Part shown: piece after piece, positions 33,983 through 44,601 of the stretch
Layout of the letters: each line of letters opens with the position of its first letter
Numbering within the stretch: the stretch's first letter is position 1
Assembly: GCF_001420715.1 (NCBI RefSeq)
Contig: NZ_LJJC01000004.1
Coordinates: 2,093,908-2,157,907, forward strand
DNA: 64,000 nt
From: Heyndrickxia shackletonii
Lineage (GTDB): Bacteria > Bacillota > Bacilli > Bacillales > Bacillaceae_C
Direction: 5' to 3'
Notes under the pieces: generated by a model
Databases searched by the model: none
What the model saw: the letters and a program-made list of their open reading frames with translations, nothing else
What the model was told of the DNA's origin: nothing
Program-made: the position numbers and the translations under genes

Positions 33983-36086
33983 TTGAAAGAATACTTAACT
34001 AAAGATAGACATTCTGCAAAGTATAATTGGTTAGTTGAATCAAAATCGCCATACTTATTACAACATAAAACAAATCCGGTCAATTGGTTAGAGTGGTCAC
34101 CTGAAGCATTCCAAAAGGCAAAACGGGAGGGTAAGCCTATCTTTGTGTCTATAGGTTATTCCTAGTTAAAAGAGGTAGACAAGATTTACTTGTCATTGGT
34201 GTCACGTCATGGAAAGAGAATCCTTCGAGGATCAGGAAGTGGCGGATTTACTAAATAAATATTTTGTTTCAATTAAAGTGGACAGGGAAGAGCGGCCGGA
34301 TATTGATTCGATTTATATGACTGTATGTCAAATGTTGACTGGTCAAGGTGGTTGGCCATTAAATGTATTTTTGACTCCAGATCAAAAGCCTTTTTATGCA
34401 GGAACTTATTTTCCGAAGACAAGTCATTATGGGCGTCCTGGAATGATGGATGTGCTACCGCAGCTGCATGAAAAATATCAGCAGGAACGAGAAAATATGG
34501 AGAATATAGCTGATAAGATCACAATGTCTTTAAAAGAACGTTCAACCGTTGAAGCTGGGACGGAAATTTCAGAGAATGTTATACATAAGGCATATCAGGA
34601 AATTGTTCAAAATTTTGATGGAATCTATGGTGGATTTGGTCAGGCTCCTAAATTTCCAATGCCACATCAGCTTATGTTTTTGCTTCGGTATTTCCATTGG
34701 ACGGGAACGGATATGGCCCTATCAATGGTTGAAAAAACATTAGAAGGCATGGAAAAGGGTGGAATATATGATCATATTGGTGGCGGATTTGCAAGATATT
34801 CTACCGATAATATGTGGTTGGTTCCCCATTTTGAAAAAATGCTCTATGATAATGCATTACTTCTATTTGTCCTTGCGGAAAGTTATCAAGCGACCCATAA
34901 TGAAAACTGGAAACGCATTTCTTATGAAGTTTTTGAATTTTTAAAGCGAGAGATGGCAAGTGCTGATGGAGGCTTTTATTCTGCAATTGATGCGGATAGT
35001 GAGGGGATTGAGGGGAAATATTATGTTTGGTCACGGACGGAAGTTTTGAATATCCTTGATTTTGATTTAGGGGAGCTTTTTTGTGAGGCGTATGATATAA
35101 GTGATGAAGGCAATTTTGAAGGATATAGCATTCCTAATCTGATTCAAACAAATCTGGAGAACGTTGCTAATAATAAAGGAATGTCCATGGAAGATGTTTT
35201 GCAGAAGCTGGATGAAGCAAAGGCTATTCTTTTAAAAGAACGCGAAAAACGAATTTATCCTCATCTTGATGATAAGATACTAACTTCCTGGAATGCATTA
35301 ATGGTTGCGGCATTTGCGAAAGCAGGAATTGCATTTCAAGAACCCCAATTTCTCGATTATGCACGTAAAGGCATAACTTTTATCGATGAGAAGCTTTGGA
35401 AAAATGAGCAATTGTATGCCCGTTATCGTGATGGAGAGGTAAAATTCAACGCTTATTTAGATGATTATGCATTTATGCTATGGGCATATTTAGAAATGTA
35501 TGAAGCGGAACATAAGCTTAATGATATACAACAAGCGATTAAAATCAAAAACAAGATGTTCAAGGAATTTTGGGATGATAAAAGTGGTGGTTTTTATTTC
35601 ACCAGCACAGATGCGGAAACATTGATTTATAGAGAAAAACAAGGATTTGATGGTGCGCTTCCTTCTGGTAACAGTGTGGCAGCACTTCAATTGTGGAGAT
35701 TGGCCAAGTTTACAGAGGATATGGACTTACAAGAAAAGGTGGATAAATTGCTGGCAAGCTTCGAACAGGATGCAAGTGTATATCCTCATGGGATGTTATA
35801 TATGCTGCAGGCTGCTATGGCTAAGTATGCAGGTGGAAAAGAAGTAGTTGTTTCAGGAACTAATGATAATAACAGAAAAGAATTTGTGACTTTATATCAA
35901 AGTAATTATCACCCATTTGACATATTAATGATTGCAGATATGGAGAAATTAAATACAAAGGAATTACAAGTCTGGAAGGATAAACTAGACGAGAAGCATG
36001 ATTTTGCATTGTATGTATGTGAGCAATACAGCTGTAAGAATCCCATATACAACGTCGAAGAAGCGAAAACATCCATGAACTTATAA
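33983..36086 (+). pseudogene. yyaL: yyaL-type thioredoxin-domain (DUF255) gene split by a 25-base insertion
   Basis: The first ~60 codons (TTG 33983, AAGGAAG upstream) encode the start of YyaL/spermatogenesis-associated-20-like proteins ([17 protein letters not shown]...FVSIGYS). A TAG then stops the frame at 34163. The natural continuation TCHWCHVMERESFED resumes at 34188 in another frame and runs to 36086. Removing 34163-34187 (25 bases) would restore a ~693-residue protein, the family's usual length (about 690), with the CHWC thioredoxin-like site and an alpha/alpha barrel domain. The large downstream frame has an ATG at 34209 but would lack the CHWC site. The function of the family is poorly defined. 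Confidence 0.85.
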
Positions 36087-36118
36087 AATCTCTCTTTAAG
36101 GAGAGATTTTTTATTTTT
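36086..36118 (+). terminator. Terminator after the yyaL-type gene
   Basis: AAATCTCTC (36086-36094) pairs with GAGAGATTT (36101-36109), loop TTTAAG, then a T-rich tract. It overlaps the stop codon. Confidence 0.85.
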
Positions 36119-36276
36119 TTATCATTAGGACCTACCATTAGGTAATATAATCCTATATAATTATTACAAACACGTAACGTTTTTTTCATTTTCAAGTCTA
36201 ATAAATTGAGAGTTTCGTTGCTTAAGAAAGGGGTGGCGGAAAGGCAAAATAATAAGGTGTGAAAGGATTGAAATAG

Positions 36277-37323
36277 GTGAATCAGTCATCTGAGTACAAC
36301 AAACTTAAATTAATTGCGAAATTAATAAGTGGTACATTATTTGTTTTTTTAGTTATTTTATTATTCTACAATAGTAAAATATCGAAAAGCGACACTGCTT
36401 TTGCAAAAAAATTTACAACTGCCACTATATCAACTCCAAATCAAAATCTCCGAACTTATAACGATGTGTCGCAGAATTTATTTATCCATAATTATGTATT
36501 TAATGAAAAACTTCGAAATGAAAAGATAAAGCAAGAGGAATTTTTAAAAGAAATAATAGAGGAAAGTCCTATTAAAATAGCAATTAAACAATCTAAGAAA
36601 AATGAACCTGGAAAAATCAAAAATAAACAACCATCTAAGGGGAAGGGAGAAAAAAATACAAACCCGTTAGTTGATGTTCCAAAACAATTAAGGTTAAAGG
36701 AACCTAATTCGAAAAATCAAAAAGTGGTATATTTAACATTTGATGACGGACCAAGTGCATCCTCTGCACAAACACTTGCTTTGTTAAAGAAGTATCATGC
36801 AAAAGCAACATTCTTTATGCTTGAACCAAATATTAAAAGATATTCGAGTACAGTGAAACAAATGGTGAAGGATGGAAATTCCGTTGGCTCGCACGGTGTT
36901 ACGCATGATATTCACAAGATTTATCGTTCCCCTGATTCTTTTGTAAAGGAAATGACGCAAACTTTAAAAACATTGAAAAGTATTACAGGGGAAAAAACTC
37001 AGCTTATACGTGTTCCATATGGATCAGTACCGTATATGAAACCGGCATTTCGTAAGGCAAGTGATTTAGAAGGCTTTATCATGTGGGATTGGGATATTGA
37101 TTCAGATGATTGGGAATTGACTCATGGTGAATACATTCAAAAAATAAAGACACAAGTAGAAAACTCTTCAGGGAACAGGTCTTTGGTTGTTTTAATGCAT
37201 GAAAAAACAACAACCGTTAATTATCTGGAACAAGTACTGAAATATTTTCAACAAAAAGGTTATAAAATGGAGGCTATTTCTTCAAATTTGAAGCCGGTGC
37301 AATTTAAATATCGGAAGAATTAA
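36277..37323 (+). CDS. Polysaccharide deacetylase (PgdA-like, NodB domain)
   Basis: A 348-residue membrane-anchored carbohydrate esterase 4 enzyme. The N-terminal anchor is at about residues 12-30, a Lys-rich linker follows, and the NodB domain occupies about 145-345. NodB motifs: TFDDGP (metal Asp), SHGVTHD (metal His pair), RVPYGS and the WDWDIDSDDW catalytic-base region. Such enzymes de-N-acetylate peptidoglycan GlcNAc or similar polymers outside the cell and raise lysozyme resistance. GTG start with GAAAGGAT 8 bases upstream. Monocistronic, between two strong terminators. Confidence 0.88.
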   Translation: MNQSSEYNKLKLIAKLISGTLFVFLVILLFYNSKISKSDTAFAKKFTTATISTPNQNLRTYNDVSQNLFIHNYVFNEKLRNEKIKQEEFLKEIIEESPIKIAIKQSKKNEPGKIKNKQPSKGKGEKNTNPLVDVPKQLRLKEPNSKNQKVVYLTFDDGPSASSAQTLALLKKYHAKATFFMLEPNIKRYSSTVKQMVKDGNSVGSHGVTHDIHKIYRSPDSFVKEMTQTLKTLKSITGEKTQLIRVPYGSVPYMKPAFRKASDLEGFIMWDWDIDSDDWELTHGEYIQKIKTQVENSSGNRSLVVLMHEKTTTVNYLEQVLKYFQQKGYKMEAISSNLKPVQFKYRKN

Positions 37324-37381
37324 GTAGTAAGGAATAAAATCGTTCTTTATTTTATAAAAAAATAATAATAGGATAACCTAA

Positions 37382-37418
37382 AAATAAAGGTGAAGCTAAC
37401 AGCTTCACCTTTATTTAA
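37382..37418. terminator. Perfect 16 bp terminator after the deacetylase gene
   Basis: Arms 37382-37397 and 37401-37416 pair perfectly over a 3-base loop (AAC), with A and T runs on the flanks. Confidence 0.9.
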
Positions 37419-37472
37419 TGATAGGAAAGTATAAAATTTTTCAACATCTAAATAATTTAACAAGTTTAATCA

Positions 37473-37510
37473 TGTCTAGCGAAAGCAGATATCGGCTAGC
37501 GGATTTCTTA
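37473..37510 (+). repeat. Solo 5' arm of the dispersed palindromic repeat
   Basis: TGTCTAGCGAAAGCAGATATCGGCTAGCGGATTTCTTA matches the 5' arm of the long copy at 63861-64000 closely and the other copies less closely. The 3' part is missing. It ends about 35 bases before the alpha/beta hydrolase start. Confidence 0.7.
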
Positions 37511-37545
37511 TATCCAAACAATCTATTCTTATAATGGAGGAAAAA

Positions 37546-38331
37546 ATGCCAATTGCAAAAATGCAAAATAAAAATTTATTTTTTGATGATTTTGGGAAAG
37601 GTACCCCGATCCTTTTTGTCCATCCTCCCGGAATGGGAAGAAAGACATTTGTTAAGCAAATTTCTTTATCTGACAAATTCAGGATTATCTTGCCAGATTT
37701 GAGCGGGCATGGTGATAGTCCAAGTGCGGAAGATAAAATTTCTGTTCAAACCTATATAGAAGAATTAGATACGATTAGAAAAGAATTAAACCTCGAACAG
37801 TTATTTCTTTTCGGTTACTCAGCCGGAGGTATTATTGTTCAAGAATATGCAATTCAATTCCCAAACTATGTGAAAGGTGTTATATTATCTGGTGGATACC
37901 CAAAAATCGACACAGATATACTAAAAACTGAACATTTGATTGGAATTTACTTAACAGAACATTTCCCTAAATTTTTAGCAAAAATATTATCCATCAGCCA
38001 TTTCCAGGAGAAGAATTTACAGCAGGAAATGTATAGGCATATTTTAAAAGCAAATCAGCAAATTTGGGCGGCATTTTACAAAGAATCCTTGTATTTTGAT
38101 TGTATGGATCGCATTGCTAAACTAAAAACTCCACTTATGCTCTTATATGGGACAAGATCTGATTATATTAATTACCATGTTCGGTTATATCCGCAGATTA
38201 TTGATACGGACATTCACTTTCTGTCTGGGGCAGGACACCAATTACCAACAAGGAATTATCAAAAAGTAAATTCACTTATTCAGCAATTTGTTCAAAAAGT
38301 CGATTTGGTTAACAGGAATAATATTATGTAA
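37546..38331 (+). CDS. Alpha/beta-fold hydrolase
   Basis: A 261-residue cytosolic alpha/beta hydrolase. The oxyanion-hole segment is HPPGMG near residue 25, the nucleophile elbow GYSAGG carries the catalytic Ser at about residue 94, and a late GAGHQLP has the catalytic His. Start: TGGAGG at 37535-37540 fits ATG 37546; an upstream ATG 37534 is inside that box. It is followed by yhdT-panF with 48 bases between, possibly in one transcript. The substrate is unknown; no lipase or epoxide hydrolase signature stands out. Confidence 0.8.
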   Translation: MPIAKMQNKNLFFDDFGKGTPILFVHPPGMGRKTFVKQISLSDKFRIILPDLSGHGDSPSAEDKISVQTYIEELDTIRKELNLEQLFLFGYSAGGIIVQEYAIQFPNYVKGVILSGGYPKIDTDILKTEHLIGIYLTEHFPKFLAKILSISHFQEKNLQQEMYRHILKANQQIWAAFYKESLYFDCMDRIAKLKTPLMLLYGTRSDYINYHVRLYPQIIDTDIHFLSGAGHQLPTRNYQKVNSLIQQFVQKVDLVNRNNIM

Positions 38332-38379
38332 ATATGAGGAGTTTTTTTATTATTTAACTGGGAGGAGGGACTTCATAAG

Positions 38380-38643
38380 TTGAAAGATGATTTACGTTTT
38401 GCCATTGCAAAAAAGGAAGCTTGGATTGGAGTTGCATTGGCAATTATTCATTTTGTTTGGTGGTACGGTTTTGCTTACGGATTAGGCAAATCTAAGGTAG
38501 AAAAATATACATATATTTGGGGTTTACCGGCATGGTTTTTTTATAGCTGTATTCTTGGATTTATCGTGATTGTAATATTGGTAATTTTAACGGTAAAGTT
38601 TTTATTTAAAGAAGTTCCTTTTGAAGAAGAAGGGGAACAGTGA
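38380..38643 (+). CDS. yhdT: YhdT-type small membrane partner of pantothenate symporter
   Basis: An 87-residue protein with two hydrophobic helices (about 16-34 and 50-75), a DUF997/YhdT family member. YhdT is a conserved companion of PanF in many bacteria. TTG start with GGAGGAGGG about ten bases upstream. Its TGA overlaps the panF ATG (TGATG), so translation is coupled. Function beyond aiding PanF is unknown. Confidence 0.85.
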   Translation: MKDDLRFAIAKKEAWIGVALAIIHFVWWYGFAYGLGKSKVEKYTYIWGLPAWFFYSCILGFIVIVILVILTVKFLFKEVPFEEEGEQ

Positions 38644-40091
38644 TGAATATACAAGTAATTATCCCATTGATATTATTTCTTATTATCTTTTTTATCGTAG
38701 GTATGTTTGCTGTTAAATTCGTGAATAACTCGAATTCGTTTGTGCAGGAGTATTTTTTAGGAAACCGGCAATTCGGTGGGTTTATTTTAGCAATGACGAT
38801 GGTAGCAACGTACGGAAGCGGAAGCAGCTTTATCGGTGGTCCGGGGGCAGCCTATCATTATGGGCTTGTTTGGGTGCTCCTTGCAATGAGCCAGGTGGTT
38901 ACTGGTTATTTTGTATTAATGGTATTGGGAAAAAAATTTGCTATTATGGCAAGGAAGTATAATGCCATAACATTAATTGACTTTTTAAAAGCGCGTTATG
39001 ATTCCCATTTTGTAAATATATTAGCCGCTATTGCCATTATAGTATTTTTGTTTTCGTCGATGATTGCCCAGTGGGTTGGCGGTGCAAGATTAATGGAATC
39101 AATATTAGGTGTATCTTATACAACTGCCTTATTTATCTTTGCAGTTTCTGTTCTTTTATACGTTATTATTGGTGGATTTCGTGCGGTCGCTTTCACAGAT
39201 ACGATACAAGGGATTGTCATGCTTTTGGGAACAATTATTCTTCTTGTTGCTACTATAAAGGCTGGTGGCGGACTTGAGAACATAATGGCTGATTTAAGAA
39301 AAGATAACCCTAATTTACTAAGTCCTTATGGATCTGATGGAAGCTTGACACCCTTATACATATCATCATTCTGGATTCTAGTTGGTATTGGAGTTGTAGG
39401 ACTTCCACAAATTGCAATCAGAGCAATGTCTTACAAAAATGCAACAGCCATGCATAGAGCAATTATTATAGGTACTATTGTCATCGGTGTTATTATGTTT
39501 GGTATGCATTTTATCGGTGTGTTAGCCAGAGCGATTGTACCTGGTATTCAAAACGCAGATACGGTAATGCCTATTGTGACGATGAAGGTATTGCCTGCAT
39601 GGGTTGCAGGAATTGTATTAGCGGCTCCGATGGCTGCAATAATGTCGACCGTTAATTCTGTATTAATTCTTGTTTCGTCCGCTATTGTAAAGGATATTTA
39701 TATTGGCTATATCAATAAGAATCCGGAAGAGAAAAAAATAAAGAGTTTAAGCTTATGGGCGACAACTATTGTTGGTATTGCAGTTTTCTTTTTTGCCATT
39801 CATCCACCTAATTTATTGATATGGCTTAATTTATTTTCTTTTGGCGGGCTGGAGGCAGTATTTATTTGGCCGATTGTAATGGGGCTATATTGGAAAAATG
39901 GCAATAAATATGGCGCTATCTCCTCAATGGTAATGGGTATGGTTAGTTATATTTTATTTGATCGCTTTTATCCAAACCCGTTTGGCATGCATACAGTAGT
40001 CATTCCAATTGTACTGTCTTTCGCTACATATGTTATCGTTTCAGCATCAACCGTCCGAATAGCAAATGTAAAAAGAAGCAAATCATTTTGA
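38643..40091 (+). CDS. panF: Sodium/pantothenate symporter PanF
   Basis: A sodium:solute symporter of about 482 residues with 12-13 helices taking up pantothenate for coenzyme A synthesis. The SSS signature GSGSSFIGGPGAAYHYG is near residues 57-73. EYFLGNRQFGG is typical of PanF, and the pairing with yhdT supports pantothenate as substrate. The C-terminal helices run to residue 470. It overlaps yhdT by one base. A 15 bp terminator overlaps the stop codon. Confidence 0.9.
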   Translation: MNIQVIIPLILFLIIFFIVGMFAVKFVNNSNSFVQEYFLGNRQFGGFILAMTMVATYGSGSSFIGGPGAAYHYGLVWVLLAMSQVVTGYFVLMVLGKKFAIMARKYNAITLIDFLKARYDSHFVNILAAIAIIVFLFSSMIAQWVGGARLMESILGVSYTTALFIFAVSVLLYVIIGGFRAVAFTDTIQGIVMLLGTIILLVATIKAGGGLENIMADLRKDNPNLLSPYGSDGSLTPLYISSFWILVGIGVVGLPQIAIRAMSYKNATAMHRAIIIGTIVIGVIMFGMHFIGVLARAIVPGIQNADTVMPIVTMKVLPAWVAGIVLAAPMAAIMSTVNSVLILVSSAIVKDIYIGYINKNPEEKKIKSLSLWATTIVGIAVFFFAIHPPNLLIWLNLFSFGGLEAVFIWPIVMGLYWKNGNKYGAISSMVMGMVSYILFDRFYPNPFGMHTVVIPIVLSFATYVIVSASTVRIANVKRSKSF

Positions 40092-40106
40092 TTTGCTTCT
40101 TTTAGA
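40071..40106. terminator. Terminator overlapping the panF stop
   Basis: Perfect 15 bp stem (40071-40085 with 40089-40103), loop TTT, then TTTTAG. The next gene is convergent and may use it in the opposite direction. Confidence 0.85.
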
Positions 40107-40156
40107 TTATAAATAAATAGTTTTTAACATATAGATTTTTTTGACTATGGTGACTG

Positions 40157-40238
40157 TCCCTGTGCAAGCATTGACCTAAATCGCTGTGTTTCTTTTGGTC
40201 TCGTCGAAGACAGAAATCCTAGAGTTGCAGTGCTTGCG
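40157..40238 (+). repeat. Degenerate member of the dispersed repeat family
   Basis: The stretch contains CGCTGTGTTTCTTTTGGTCTCG, GACAGAAATCC and ...GTGCTTGCGCTT in the same order as CTGTGTTTCCTTTATCTCG, ACGAAATCC and GGCGCTT of the long copies, but with many substitutions and without the 5' arm. Confidence 0.4.
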
Positions 40239-40244
40239 CTTATC

Positions 40245-41522
40245 TTATATCGGTGAATGAGCAGGATTTTTTTCTTGCTCATTTTCTTTATTTGGTTTTA
40301 TAGAGACAAAAGCCATGACAGCTGCAATAAGACAGCATACTGCTAATATTATAAACATAATCATTAAGTTATTCTTCATAAAATATGCCATCACAGGAGG
40401 ACCTGCAGCAACTCCAATATAGCGCATGGAGCTATAAAAAGAAGTGATAGTACCGCGTACATTTTTTTCGATGGATTGAGTAATGAGAGCATCCAGACAT
40501 GGAAGTCCTGCACCAATTCCAATACCGCAAATTAGAAAGACCACGGTTAAATAAATAAATTGATCTGATATACTAACTGCAAGAACAGACGCGCCGGCAA
40601 GGACGAGCCCGATAAAAGTAATCCATTTCATGAGTACCATATTATCTTTAATTTTTTTGCCTGCAATAAAGGATGCAAGACAAAGGCAAGCCAATGGAAT
40701 GGCAAGGATAAATCCTTTTTTTACCCCATGGAAGTTATATGTATCCTCAAGCACAGAGGATAGGTAGAATAGAACAGCAAATAGGACAAACATCAAGATC
40801 GCACCAATGACAAATACAGCAAATAACCAGCGGCTGTGCTGCTGAAAAACCTCTTTTGTATTTTTAATAAAAGTTTTAAAGTCGGGTCCTTTCTTATCAT
40901 TTCTCGGTTTTTTTACCAAAAAGAAAATTGCAATGACAGATATTAGGCAGAAGATCGGGATAGAAACAAAAGGTAAAAACCAAATAAACCCAGCCAAAAA
41001 CGAACCTAATATCGGACTTAATACCTTACCGAATGTATTGGATGTTTCGATGACTCCTAAGGTAGCACTTACATCTTTATCCCTACGGAACATGTCACCC
41101 ACTAAGGGTAAGACAATAGGAGCAGCACCTGCTGCGCCTGCCCCTTGCAGAATTCTTCCAAATAAAATGACTGAATAAGGACTGCCCATTTTCCATGCAG
41201 CCCACGCAGAGATTACACCTCCAATACCTGCCAGTATTAAGGATGGAATGATGACTACTTTTCTTCCAAAACGATCCGAAAGATAGCCTGCAATTGGAAT
41301 CAAAAAGATTGCAACAATAGAATAAACCGTTATGATTAAACTGGACTGTACTTTTGAAATGTCCAGCTTTTTTTCCATAACAGGCAGTATGGGTATTAAC
41401 ATAGAGTTCCCTAATGTCATGATGAGGGGAATGGATGCAATCGATACAATTGCCCATCGTTTATCGCGCATTTCATCTTGGTTTGCATCGTTTTTTAAAG
41501 TATTATTTACATGTTCCATCAT
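40245..41522 (-). CDS. MFS drug/metabolite exporter
   Basis: A 425-residue major facilitator with 12 helices and a long central loop of about 25 residues. The DHA1-type motif A is GYLSDRFGRKV and motif C-like ILQGAGAAGAAPIVLPL is present. B. subtilis YmfD (bacillibactin export) and multidrug exporters of similar build are the nearest recalled examples. Adjacent ATG codons at 41522 and 41519 both fit the AGAGGAAT box. Monocistronic, pointing towards panF. Substrate unknown. Confidence 0.82.
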   Translation of the reverse strand: MMEHVNNTLKNDANQDEMRDKRWAIVSIASIPLIMTLGNSMLIPILPVMEKKLDISKVQSSLIITVYSIVAIFLIPIAGYLSDRFGRKVVIIPSLILAGIGGVISAWAAWKMGSPYSVILFGRILQGAGAAGAAPIVLPLVGDMFRRDKDVSATLGVIETSNTFGKVLSPILGSFLAGFIWFLPFVSIPIFCLISVIAIFFLVKKPRNDKKGPDFKTFIKNTKEVFQQHSRWLFAVFVIGAILMFVLFAVLFYLSSVLEDTYNFHGVKKGFILAIPLACLCLASFIAGKKIKDNMVLMKWITFIGLVLAGASVLAVSISDQFIYLTVVFLICGIGIGAGLPCLDALITQSIEKNVRGTITSFYSSMRYIGVAAGPPVMAYFMKNNLMIMFIILAVCCLIAAVMAFVSIKPNKENEQEKNPAHSPI

Positions 41523-41643
41523 TAAATTCCTCTCTTATGTTATATCTTTAATATTTACATTTTTGTTTTTTTTATGATGGAATAAAAGTACAACTTTTTT
41601 TGATTGTAAAATATATACATATTTGAAGGGCGGGGGAAAAAGT

Positions 41644-42282
41644 ATGGAAATCAAGAGTCTCAATATTGGATTGCCGAAAACACAAATGTTTAGGCAAGAG
41701 CAGTATATGACAGGTATCGATAAAAAGCCAATACAAAGAGGTTGGTTATCGAAAAACGGTTTTGAAAACGATGGGGTTGCTAATACAGATTTTCATGGCG
41801 GGCCAGACCGGGCTGTTTGCTTTTATGTTTTTGAGCATTATAAAGATTGGGAACAAGAATTTAATTGTGTATTACCCTTTCCTTCATTTGGAGAAAATAT
41901 AACGGTTTCCGGAATGGATGAAAAAAATATTTGCATTGGAGATATTTTTCAAATTGGCGAGGCAGTCATTCAAATTATACAAGGTCGCATCCCTTGTGCA
42001 ACGATATCTAAGCATAATAATATTGATGTTTTTTTGCAAAGAATTATCGAGACCTGCAGAACAGGTTATTTTGCACGAGTATTAAAAGAAGGGATGATTG
42101 CAAATGATTCAAAAATAATTTTATTAAACGAACATCCTTTAAAAGTAAGTGTTAAATTTACTATCGAAACTTTTTTCCATTGCTTGGAAGAAGAGCGGAT
42201 CAAGAAAATCCTACAGGTTAATGAATTGGCGGAAGCGATGCGAAATAAATTCTCCAAGAGGCTTTTGAAATTAAAAATATAA
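41644..42282 (+). CDS. MOSC-domain sulfurtransferase-like protein
   Basis: A 212-residue MOSC protein of the YiiM type. Features include GLPKTQMF and the FHGGPDRAV motif, GENITVSG and the conserved Cys in GRIPCATIS. MOSC domains bind molybdenum cofactor or carry sulfur; YiiM-like ones reduce N-hydroxylated compounds. Start ATG 41644 with GGGCGGGGG before it. A three-helix 3-alpha domain (about 160-205) fits the YiiM C-terminal extension. No moa genes nearby. Confidence 0.85.
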   Translation: MEIKSLNIGLPKTQMFRQEQYMTGIDKKPIQRGWLSKNGFENDGVANTDFHGGPDRAVCFYVFEHYKDWEQEFNCVLPFPSFGENITVSGMDEKNICIGDIFQIGEAVIQIIQGRIPCATISKHNNIDVFLQRIIETCRTGYFARVLKEGMIANDSKIILLNEHPLKVSVKFTIETFFHCLEEERIKKILQVNELAEAMRNKFSKRLLKLKI

Positions 42283-42317
42283 TGATGGCATATATTCAAA
42301 ATTTATAAACAATATTT

Positions 42318-42358
42318 AGGAGTTTCTCTTATTTCTTTAAGAGGAATTCCTTTTTTTA
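42318..42358 (+). terminator. Terminator after the MOSC gene
   Basis: 13 bp stem (42318-42330 with 42339-42351) with two G-U pairs, followed by a seven-base T run. The remaining bases to 42603 carry no gene. Confidence 0.8.
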
Positions 42359-42603
42359 TGTAAAAATCAATCAAGATCAATTAAAAAATCCTTCATTGAA
42401 AAGATGAAAAAATATAACAAATATAAGTTTTCGACATTTAATTACATAATATTCAGTATAAAAGGTATTTTCAAATGATTAAAATAAATGTAAACTATTA
42501 AAAAACAACCTATTAATTCATACATATTTTTTTAGACAGGCATATGTGAAAATAGCTAATTATTTTCTGCAAGAGTAAAGCACCGATGAAGGGGGCATTA
42601 AAT

Positions 42604-43587
42604 GTGGAGAATCCAGTTTTAGAGGTACATGGGTTAAACACTTCGTTCGTAACAGATAATGGAGTTATTCCTGTTGTAAATGATATTGATTTTGTCGTAA
42701 ATCGACGAGAGGTTGTTGGTATTGTGGGAGAGTCAGGGTGTGGAAAAAGTGTAACATCTTTATCCATCATGGGGCTCGTACCAACGTCAAATGGAAAAGT
42801 GAACGGGAAAATTGTTTTTAACGGTGAGAACTTAATAAACAGTTCTGAGAAACGGATGCGCAGTATACGCGGTAATGAAATTGCAATGATCTTCCAGGAG
42901 CCAATGACAAGTTTAAACCCGGTTTTTACCATCGGCGACCAATTAATAGAGGCAGTAAAAATTCATAGAAAATGGCCAAAGAAAAAAGCAAAGGAACATG
43001 CAATCGATATGCTAAAAAAAGTTGGACTGCCCAGGACGGAAGAATTAATGAAGGAATATCCCCATCAACTATCCGGAGGCATGAGACAAAGGGTAATGAT
43101 TGCAATGGCAATGCTTTGTGAACCAAAGCTGTTAATCGCCGATGAGCCAACAACTGCTTTGGATGTGACGATTCAGGCGCAAATTCTTGATTTAATGAAA
43201 AAATTAAATAAAGAGACGGATACCGCGATAATTATGATTACACATGACCTTGGTGTTGTAGCACAAATGTGTGAAAGAATTATCGTGATGTATAGCGGGA
43301 AAATTGTTGAAGAGGCGGATGTTCGCACCCTTTTCAAATCTCCAAAACATCCTTATACTGTCGGATTAATTAAATCTATTCCAGATATGCGAACGAAAAA
43401 AGACCGATTAGACTCGATAACTGGCAATGTGCCGAAACCTGGTTCGATAGAATTTGGCTGTCATTTTGCACCAAGATGTCCTCATGCTTTTAAACGTTGT
43501 CTAACAGAAACACCGGAGTTAAAAAGCTTGCCAAATGGACAAAAAATTAGGTGTTTTCTTCACGATGATACGGAGGTAGCACAATGA
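42604..43587 (+). CDS. Oligo/dipeptide ABC importer, ATPase 1 (OppD/DppD)
   Basis: A 327-residue ATPase: Walker A GESGCGKS, signature [11 protein letters not shown], Walker [13 protein letters not shown], and the C-terminal oligopeptide-transporter extension with the four-cysteine pattern around [14 protein letters not shown] that can bind an iron-sulfur cluster in Dpp/Opp ATPases. Start GTG 42604 follows GAAGGGGGC by eight bases; an upstream ATG 42586 lacks a good box. First gene of the five-gene peptide importer; it overlaps the next gene by four bases. Confidence 0.9.
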   Translation: MENPVLEVHGLNTSFVTDNGVIPVVNDIDFVVNRREVVGIVGESGCGKSVTSLSIMGLVPTSNGKVNGKIVFNGENLINSSEKRMRSIRGNEIAMIFQEPMTSLNPVFTIGDQLIEAVKIHRKWPKKKAKEHAIDMLKKVGLPRTEELMKEYPHQLSGGMRQRVMIAMAMLCEPKLLIADEPTTALDVTIQAQILDLMKKLNKETDTAIIMITHDLGVVAQMCERIIVMYSGKIVEEADVRTLFKSPKHPYTVGLIKSIPDMRTKKDRLDSITGNVPKPGSIEFGCHFAPRCPHAFKRCLTETPELKSLPNGQKIRCFLHDDTEVAQ

Positions 43588-44552
43588 CAATAGAACCGCT
43601 GATTAAAATAGAGAACCTTAAAAAATCTTTTCCAATCCAAGGTGGAGTTTTTGGAAAGAAAGTAGGAGAGGTAAAGGCCGTTGATGATATATCATTTTTC
43701 ATTCAAAAAGGCGAAACTTTAGGGCTTGTCGGGGAAAGTGGGTGTGGCAAATCTACGACTGGCAGGATGATTTTAAGGCTTTTAGAACCTACCAGTGGAA
43801 AAATCAGTTTTGAGGGAAAAGATATTACAAGTTTTTCTCATACGGAATTACGAAAAATACGGAGCCAGATGCAAATGATTTTTCAAGATCCGTTTGCATC
43901 ATTGAATCCTAGACATACAGTAGAAAAAATACTAGAAGAACCATTAATCGTTCATGGTGTGAAGGATAAGAAAGCAAGAAAAAGAAAAGTAAAAGAATTA
44001 CTAGAAATAGTAGGATTAAACGAATCTCATTTAAAACGTTATCCGCATCAATTCAGTGGTGGGCAAAGACAGAGAATTGGCATTGCTAGGGCTTTAATAC
44101 TTAATCCAAAACTAATTATTGCGGATGAACCAGTATCTGCTTTGGATGTTTCTATCCAGGCACAGGTATTAAATCTATTAAAAGATTTACAAAAAAACTT
44201 TGACCTTACTTATTTATTTATAGCACATGATCTAGGGGTTGTTCGCCATATTAGTGACCGGGTAGGTGTGATGTATCTTGGTAGAATAGTAGAACTTGCA
44301 GATAGTGAAGATGTATACACGAATCCTAAACACCCATATACTGAAGCGCTTTTATCAGCCGTTCCAATTCCAGATGTCGATTTTCAAAAAGAAAGAATCA
44401 TTCTACAGGGTGATGTGCCAAGCCCGGCAAACCCTCCTAAAGGGTGTGCATTTCATACGCGCTGTCCATATGCAATGGATAAATGTCAAAGTGAGAAACC
44501 TGTTTTTAAAGAGGTCGAGAAAGGCCATTTTACCGCATGTCATCTTCATTGA
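43584..44552 (+). CDS. Oligo/dipeptide ABC importer, ATPase 2 (OppF/DppF)
   Basis: A 322-residue ATPase with Walker [10 protein letters not shown], signature [12 protein letters not shown] and Walker [13 protein letters not shown], plus the same C-terminal Cys-rich extension ([14 protein letters not shown]). It pairs with the preceding ATPase. The ATG lies inside the previous gene's end (4-base overlap). The two ATPases precede the binding protein and the permeases, an order seen in some app/dpp-type operons. Confidence 0.9.
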   Translation: MTIEPLIKIENLKKSFPIQGGVFGKKVGEVKAVDDISFFIQKGETLGLVGESGCGKSTTGRMILRLLEPTSGKISFEGKDITSFSHTELRKIRSQMQMIFQDPFASLNPRHTVEKILEEPLIVHGVKDKKARKRKVKELLEIVGLNESHLKRYPHQFSGGQRQRIGIARALILNPKLIIADEPVSALDVSIQAQVLNLLKDLQKNFDLTYLFIAHDLGVVRHISDRVGVMYLGRIVELADSEDVYTNPKHPYTEALLSAVPIPDVDFQKERIILQGDVPSPANPPKGCAFHTRCPYAMDKCQSEKPVFKEVEKGHFTACHLH

Positions 44553-44601
44553 AGATTGAACATACCATTAATACGTAAAACCAAAAAAAGGGGGAACAAA
44601 G

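Noticed and set aside
33983-34187. Group I intron or intein in the yyaL-type gene
   Set aside because: The insertion is 25 bases, too short for either, and has no splice-site or catalytic features.
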